Source: JBBCJR01 sp037190805 | Lineage (GTDB): Bacteria > Pseudomonadota > Alphaproteobacteria > Sphingomonadales > Sphingomonadaceae | Assembly: GCA_037190805.1 (NCBI GenBank) | Contig: JBBCJR010000001.1 | Location: 1-64,000, forward strand | DNA length: 64,000 bases | Direction: 5' to 3' | Shown here: positions 58,994 through 64,000 of the stretch, in pieces | Position numbering within the stretch: position 1 is the first letter of the stretch | Layout of the letters: each line of letters starts with the position of its first letter | Notes under the pieces: model-generated | What the model was told of the DNA's origin: nothing | Database searches by the model: none | What the model saw: only the letters and a program-made list of their open reading frames with translations | Position numbers and translations under genes: made by a program

Positions 58994-61189
58994 ATGTATA
59001 CGAACTCGGTCCGCCTGGCTCAAATCCTGGGATCGCTGTTGGCTGGCGTGGCGCTGCTTCCCCAGCTTGCCCATGCCCAGGACGGCGCATCTGTCGACGA
59101 CACGTCCGCCGCGCCCCTCGTCGAGGCGCTGCGTCAGGACGATGGCACGATCATCGTCACCGCCCGTCGCTATGTGCCGTCGGGCGCGATCACGGCCAGC
59201 AAGACGACAGCGCCGTTGATCGAGACGCCGCAATCGGTGTCGGTGATCTCGCGCGATCAGATCGATCTCTTGAACTTCGTCGATGTCCAGCAGGCGGTGC
59301 GTTATACCGCCGGCGTCGTCGGCGAGAATTACGGCCCCGACCTCAGGTTCGACTTCCTGCGTCTGCGCGGCTTCATCCCGGTTCAATATATCGACGGGCT
59401 GCAAGCCCCGGTCAGCGACACGATCGATAATGTGGGTCTGGAGCTCTACGGGTTCGAAGCGGTCGATATCCTGAAGGGATCGTCCAGCGTCCTTTATGGC
59501 TCGACTCCGCCCGGCGGCATTTACAACCTCACCAGCCGCCGCCCCTCGACCCGTTTTGGCGGCGAGTTTCAGGTCAAATACGGCACGGACGATTTCAAGC
59601 AGGCTGCGGGCACGATCACCGGCGAGGTCGCCAATGGCATCAGCGCGCGTCTGACCGGTCTCTATCGCGATCGCGACGGCCAGACCGATCATGTCACCGC
59701 CCGCCGTGCCTATGTCGCGCCGGCCATCGCATTCGACATCACGCCCGACACCAAGCTTACCGCCATTGGCTATTATCAGTGGGACCGGGTCGAGGGCGAC
59801 ACCAACGGCTTCCTGCCGGTGCTTGGCGTGCTCGAGCCGAACCCGGTGGGCGAGGTGCCGCGCGGGGTGAACCTGGGCGAGCCGGACTATAACTACTACC
59901 GCCGCAAGCAGTGGGGCCTAGGCTATGAGTTGACGCACCGTTTCTCGAGCGTCCTGCGCTTTACGCAGAACGTCCGCTGGAACGACTACGCCGAATATCA
60001 GCAGATCGTCTATCCGACGGGAATCCTGGCGGATAATCGCACCATCACGCGGTCGAACTTCCCCTTCAAGGACGATACGCAGCAGTTCGGGATCGACAAT
60101 CGTCTGGACGGCAGTTTCGCCACGGGGGCGATCGAGCATCGTCTGCTGGCGGGCTTCGACTATCGGAACTACCGCGAGCAATCGGCCTTCCGGTTCATTC
60201 CCGACTTTTTCGATCCCAGCATTCCCGGGCCGCCGCCGATCGATCTGTTCAACCCGGTCTATGGCACGGCGCCGATCGTCACGCCCGCGACCCTCAATCC
60301 CTTCACCGACGTACGGCTGAAGCAGTACGGCATCTATGCTCAGGACCAGATGAAGATCGGCAACTTCATCCTGACCCTCGCTGGCCGGCAGGACTGGACG
60401 GAAGTCACCAACTATCGGGTCACGCCCGAGGAAAAGACGAAGCAGAACAAGTTCACCTGGCGGGCAGGCGCCACCTACGTCACCGAAGATGGCGTTGCGC
60501 CCTATGTCAGCTACTCCACCTCGTTCCTGACCAATGTCGGCTCGACCGTGACGGGCGAGCGGTTCCTGCCCAGCTCAGGCAAGCAGTGGGAAGCCGGCGT
60601 AAAATATGACGCGCGCAACCTCGGCGAGGATGTGAAGCTGTTCGCCACGGCCGCGCTGTTCCGCATCCAGCAGGATAATCCGCTGCTGACCGATCCGACT
60701 GCCGTCTTCTTCGATATCCAGACCGGCCAGGTCGTGTCGAAGGGCGTCGAACTGGAGGTTGTGGGCCGCTTCCATCAGAAGCTGAGCATCAACGCATCCT
60801 ACAGTTATACCGACGCCAAGATCACCCGCAGCGAATTCGCGCCCGAGGTCGGCGCCCGCCTGGAGGCGACCCCGCGCCACAAGGCGTCGCTGTTCGTCGA
60901 CTATACGCACGACGCCGGAGCGTTCGCGGGCTTTGGCGGCGGCGCGGGTGTGCGCCACCTCAGCAGCAGCCCGGGTGTCACGCCGACTACCATCCCGGCG
61001 GTTCTTTACACCAGCCCGGCGGTGACGCTGTTCGATGCTACGCTGCACTACGACATCCCCGGCTGGCGTTTCGCCGTCAACGGCAGCAACATCTTCGACA
61101 AGCGCTATGCCGGCCGCTGCAACGGCCCGCTCGGATGTTTCTTCGGGCAGAGCCGCCAGGTCATGGCGACCGTGATCAAGCGGTTCTGA
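58994..61189 (+). CDS. TonB-dependent siderophore-type receptor
   Basis: 731 residues. Signal peptide ends LAHAQ. GTIIVTARRYVPSGAITASK is the TonB-box region, followed by TPQSVSVISRDQIDLLNFVD, FDFLRLRGFIPVQYIDGLQA, EAVDILKGSSSVLYGSTPPG and GGIYNLTSRRP. These plug sequences are typical of the FhuA/FpvA/ferric-siderophore group rather than the sphingomonad carbohydrate/aromatic group. The barrel ends in QVMATVIKRF. AAAAGAGG precedes the ATG. Iron-regulated uptake is expected, though no clear Fur site was seen. Confidence 0.88.
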   Translation: MYTNSVRLAQILGSLLAGVALLPQLAHAQDGASVDDTSAAPLVEALRQDDGTIIVTARRYVPSGAITASKTTAPLIETPQSVSVISRDQIDLLNFVDVQQAVRYTAGVVGENYGPDLRFDFLRLRGFIPVQYIDGLQAPVSDTIDNVGLELYGFEAVDILKGSSSVLYGSTPPGGIYNLTSRRPSTRFGGEFQVKYGTDDFKQAAGTITGEVANGISARLTGLYRDRDGQTDHVTARRAYVAPAIAFDITPDTKLTAIGYYQWDRVEGDTNGFLPVLGVLEPNPVGEVPRGVNLGEPDYNYYRRKQWGLGYELTHRFSSVLRFTQNVRWNDYAEYQQIVYPTGILADNRTITRSNFPFKDDTQQFGIDNRLDGSFATGAIEHRLLAGFDYRNYREQSAFRFIPDFFDPSIPGPPPIDLFNPVYGTAPIVTPATLNPFTDVRLKQYGIYAQDQMKIGNFILTLAGRQDWTEVTNYRVTPEEKTKQNKFTWRAGATYVTEDGVAPYVSYSTSFLTNVGSTVTGERFLPSSGKQWEAGVKYDARNLGEDVKLFATAALFRIQQDNPLLTDPTAVFFDIQTGQVVSKGVELEVVGRFHQKLSINASYSYTDAKITRSEFAPEVGARLEATPRHKASLFVDYTHDAGAFAGFGGGAGVRHLSSSPGVTPTTIPAVLYTSPAVTLFDATLHYDIPGWRFAVNGSNIFDKRYAGRCNGPLGCFFGQSRQVMATVIKRF

Positions 61190-61323
61190 CGATCCGCGGA
61201 CGGCCGGGGCGGGGACGGACTACATGTTTCCCGGTCATCCCTGCTCGCGCGGATATCCGTCGCCGCCAAAGCCCGCTATCATCTCGGTCCAACGATAGGG
61301 CAACGAGATAGGGGAGGGCACTG

Positions 61324-62859
61324 ATGGGCGATCACGGCGGACTGGGAGGCGCTATTACGCGGCGCGCCATGGTGCAGGGCGGGGCGGCGCTGCTGGCCAT
61401 GACGACGCTTCCGGGCCGCCTCGCGGCGCGAACGGCCCCCGGCGAGATCGTCAACCTGGATGCATTGGCGCTGTCCCGCGCCATCCATTCGAAGCAGCTG
61501 TCCTGCGTCGAGGTGATGGGCGCCTATCTGGACCGGATCGAGCGCATCAATCCCAAGGTCAACGCCATCGTTGCCCTGCAGTCCCGAGAGGGGCTGATCG
61601 CTCAGGCGCGGGCCCGCGACGAGGCCCTGGCACGGGGCGCCAGCAGCGGCTGGATGCACGGTTTCCCGCTGGCGGCCAAGGACCTTACCGCCGTCAAGGG
61701 GCTGCCCTTCACCAGCGGCTCGCCGATCTTCAAGGACCGGATCGCCGATGTGGACAGCGCCATGGTGGCGCGGATGCGGGCGGCCGGCGGCATCTTCATC
61801 GGCAAGACCAACACGCCCGAATTCGGTTTCGGGTCGCAGACCTACAATCCGGTCTATGGCACGACGCTGAACGCCTATGATCAACGCAAGACGGCTGGCG
61901 GCAGCAGCGGCGGGGCTGCGGTGGCGGTGGCCACGCGGATGTTGCCAGTCGCCGACGGCAGCGACATGGGCGGGTCGCTGCGCAATCCCGCAGGCTGGAA
62001 CAATGTATTCGGTTTCCGTCCCACCTTCGGCCGGGTGCCGGGCGGTGGCGGCTTCATGATGGACATGTCGGTGAATGGGCCGATGGCGCGCACCGTGCCC
62101 GAGCTGGCGATGCTGCTGGCGACGCTTGCGGGACCGTTTCCTCTGGCCCCGCTGGCCATCGACGAGGACCCCGCTATTTTCGGCGGCGCGCTGACGGGGG
62201 ATATCAAGGGTCTGAGGGTCGGCTGGCTGGGCAATTTCGGCACCCTGCCGATGGAGCCCGGCGTGCTGGAGGTCTGCAAGGGCGCGCTCGGCGTGTTCGA
62301 ATCGCTCGGTGCAACCGTGGGTGAGGCGACCGTTCCCGCCCCGCTGGAGGATGCCTGGCGCGATTGGGTGACGCTGCGGGCATGGGGCAATGCGGCCTCG
62401 CTCGGCAGCTTTTACGACGATCCTGAGCGCCGGGCGCTGCTGAAGCCCGAGGCGCAATGGGAGGTGGAGCGCGGCCGCCGGCTGTCCGGGGGCGACGTCG
62501 CGGCGGCGCTTGCCGGTCGGCAGCGCTGGTATCAGGCTTTTGCCGGGCTGTTCGATCGCTTCGACATTCTTGTGGCGCCGACCGCACAGGTCTTCGCCTT
62601 CGATGCTGCCACCCACTGGCCGACCGAAATCGCTGGCACCGCCATGGACAGCTATCATCGCTGGATGCAGATCGTGACCCCGATCACGATGAGCGGTTGT
62701 CCGGCGTTGGCCGTCCCGGCCGGATTCAGCCCTGTCGGCCAGCCGATGGGCTTGCAACTGGTGGCGCCGCTGCGCCGCGAACTGGATTGTCTGAAGGTCG
62801 CCAATGCCTATGACCGCGCGACGCGCTGGGCGGAGCGGCGACCCCCGACGCTGGGTTGA
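61324..62859 (+). CDS. Tat-exported amidase-signature enzyme
   Basis: 511 residues. N-terminal TRRAMVQGGAALLAMTTLPG is a twin-arginine signal. The amidase Ser-cisSer-Lys triad is visible: Lys in GFPLAAKDLTAV, the GGSSGG motif, and the second Ser in DMGGSLRNPAGWNNVFGFRP. These enzymes hydrolyse amides or esters; export by Tat puts it in the periplasm. It lies 134 bases after the siderophore receptor, so it could trim an imported amide-linked compound, but co-regulation is unproven. Confidence 0.88.
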   Translation: MGDHGGLGGAITRRAMVQGGAALLAMTTLPGRLAARTAPGEIVNLDALALSRAIHSKQLSCVEVMGAYLDRIERINPKVNAIVALQSREGLIAQARARDEALARGASSGWMHGFPLAAKDLTAVKGLPFTSGSPIFKDRIADVDSAMVARMRAAGGIFIGKTNTPEFGFGSQTYNPVYGTTLNAYDQRKTAGGSSGGAAVAVATRMLPVADGSDMGGSLRNPAGWNNVFGFRPTFGRVPGGGGFMMDMSVNGPMARTVPELAMLLATLAGPFPLAPLAIDEDPAIFGGALTGDIKGLRVGWLGNFGTLPMEPGVLEVCKGALGVFESLGATVGEATVPAPLEDAWRDWVTLRAWGNAASLGSFYDDPERRALLKPEAQWEVERGRRLSGGDVAAALAGRQRWYQAFAGLFDRFDILVAPTAQVFAFDAATHWPTEIAGTAMDSYHRWMQIVTPITMSGCPALAVPAGFSPVGQPMGLQLVAPLRRELDCLKVANAYDRATRWAERRPPTLG

Positions 62860-62865
62860 TCGGCC

Positions 62866-63732
62866 TCAGGCGACCCGCCGCAGACGATAGCCGCCATCTT
62901 CGGTCGACACGTGACCCAAGCGGGTGAGCGCGGCGAGTGTCGCTTCGATGCGCGCCGCCGCTTTCATCCCCTGGGCGAAGCGGCGGGCGAGTTCGGCGGC
63001 CGTCACGCGGCGATGACCGCGCAGGGCGTCGAACACCGCCGCCGTCTGGCCGACCGCGTCGCGCGGAAAGCGGGGTTTGGCCGATGAGCGCGCCTGGCGT
63101 GGAGCGGCCAGCTTGTCACCGGCCCTGTCCCGCGCCATCAGCCGATCGACGCCGGCCTGGGCAAGCTGGAAATCGGGCCGCAGCCAGCGGATCGTGCCGC
63201 CCCGTTCCTCACGGGCGCGTTCGAGATTGAGAGCAACGAGCCGATCGATGATCGCTTCGTCAGACAGACCGCATGGCCAGCCATAGGCGGCGGCGACGCC
63301 CGCATCGAGCTGGCGGTGCAACTCGGCGATGATGTCGACCCGGCCGCGTAGCCGTTTATCCTGGTCCGCCCGGCCCAGCGTTGTCCCGGCCACCACGGCC
63401 TCGCGCAGATTGTAGAGCCCGGTGAGGGTAAGGTCGGTATGTTCGGCGAGCACCGCCTTGCGGGTCGCGTCCAGCTCTTCGGCCAGCGCTCCGATCAGGG
63501 CATGCTCGTGAACGCCGGCATCGGGAAACGGGAAGGGGTCGAAAACGCGCGATTTCGAATAGCGCGAGTCATTCCCCGCCCCCAACCAGCCACCCGCGCG
63601 CAGAACCCATATCCCATGCTGCCGCGACGACAGCACGCCGAGATGGAATCCCCCGTTCAATCCCACACAGACCAGCATGTTGTCGGGCAGGATATTGGCG
63701 TCGAGAAACTGGAACAGGCGGTGTTTGGGCGA
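62866..63732 (-). pseudogene. C-terminal fragment of a DNA methyltransferase (MmeI/YeeA-like)
   Basis: The minus-strand frame reads PKHRLFQFLDANILPDNMLV, then HLGVLSSRQHGIWVLRAGGW, DSRYSKSRVFDPFPFPDA, YNLREAVVAGTTLGRADQDK and GGTIRWLRPDFQ. These belong to the target-recognition part and C-terminus of class I SAM-dependent DNA methyltransferases. The catalytic N-terminal half (NPPY motif) is absent: the frame meets TAA at 63733-63735 and unrelated sequence follows. A shorter in-frame ATG at 63678 exists but would not make a working enzyme. It is probably the edge of a deletion or insertion. Confidence 0.75.
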
Positions 63733-63789
63733 TTATCCCCTTGGAGCAAGTAGGATCGACTCTGGTGGGAGTGATGATATGAACATGGG

Positions 63790-64000
63790 ATGCGCTTCCT
63801 CACCATACTACCCATCCGAAGATCGATGCTTGGGATTGGAGGGGCTTTGGTGAGCGCATTTGGACCATCGCAAGTTCCCGACCAATACCACGCTGTTATC
63901 GTGCTTGGTGGGATCGCCCTTATATTTGTGGCAGTGACGTGGCCGCTAATATCCAAACTTCTCAATTCAAGAGAGAAAACCGATGAATACACGCTTCATG
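63790..64000 (+). CDS. Small membrane protein, cut by window end
   Basis: From ATG 63790 the frame is open for 70 codons to the window edge. The first part MRFLTILPIRRSMLGIGGAL is mildly hydrophobic, and YHAVIVLGGIALIFVAVTWP is a clear membrane helix followed by LISKLLNSREKTDEYTL. There is no recognised family. It lies just outside the broken methyltransferase. Coding is likely but not certain. Confidence 0.45.
   Translation, partial: MRFLTILPIRRSMLGIGGALVSAFGPSQVPDQYHAVIVLGGIALIFVAVTWPLISKLLNSREKTDEYTLH

Overview
The window is GC-rich, densely coded DNA with the typical make-up of a sphingomonad (Sphingobium / Novosphingobium / Sphingomonas type alphaproteobacterium). It holds four TonB-dependent receptors, several major facilitator transporters, exported beta-lactamase-fold esterases, ring-cleavage-type amidohydrolases and a pcaIJF operon. 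The organism is inferred from gene content only; no rRNA or tRNA gene was seen. Many neighbours are translationally coupled through ATGA or GTGA overlaps, so real operons can be read with some confidence.

Region 1 (1-12 kb) is a catabolic island around 2-pyrone-4,6-dicarboxylate-hydrolase-like amidohydrolases. It contains the tail of a further amidohydrolase, an orphan substrate-binding protein, a flavin reductase-like protein, a cupin-like protein, an IclR-type regulator, two overlapping amidohydrolases on the minus strand and a divergent third one. That third gene is followed by an MFS importer, a TonB-dependent receptor and an exported serine hydrolase. Region 2 (12-17 kb) is the lower beta-ketoadipate pathway (pcaI, pcaJ, pcaF) with an HpcH/HpaI aldolase, a divergent PcaR-like IclR regulator with its operator, and a decayed IS5/IS427-type element inserted exactly in the regulator's stop codon.

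Region 3 (17-31 kb) is a second catabolic island, mostly on one strand: a MarR regulator, a Tat-exported MmgE/PrpD protein, an exported alpha/beta hydrolase, a short AraC protein, a carotenoid-oxygenase/lignostilbene-dioxygenase relative, a PcaD-like hydrolase, a Spinster-type MFS, a DUF3237 protein, a TonB-dependent receptor, a serine hydrolase and a CocE-type esterase. It looks like outer-membrane uptake, periplasmic ester cleavage, inner-membrane transport and C=C cleavage of an aromatic compound; the substrate is unknown.

Region 4 (31-48 kb) is surface biology: a membrane-spanning HTH-TPR regulator, a TetR regulator, the remnant of one autotransporter and an intact second one, a TonB-dependent receptor with a downstream two-component system, and a pair that looks like a Slam (DUF560, type XI secretion) outer-membrane translocon with a roughly 1,195-residue cargo. 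The cargo has a FecR-like N-terminus, eight 24-residue repeats and three TbpB-like barrel modules, and is the most unusual item in the window.

Region 5 (48-64 kb) holds a haloacetate-dehalogenase-like hydrolase coupled to a LeuCD-type hydro-lyase, a divergent LysR, a DctA carrier, an ArsR/AHSA1 trio, an MHS transporter with an acetylpolyamine-amidohydrolase-like enzyme, a divergent MFS / siderophore-type TonB receptor pair around a perfect palindrome, a Tat-exported amidase, a truncated DNA methyltransferase and the start of a small membrane protein.
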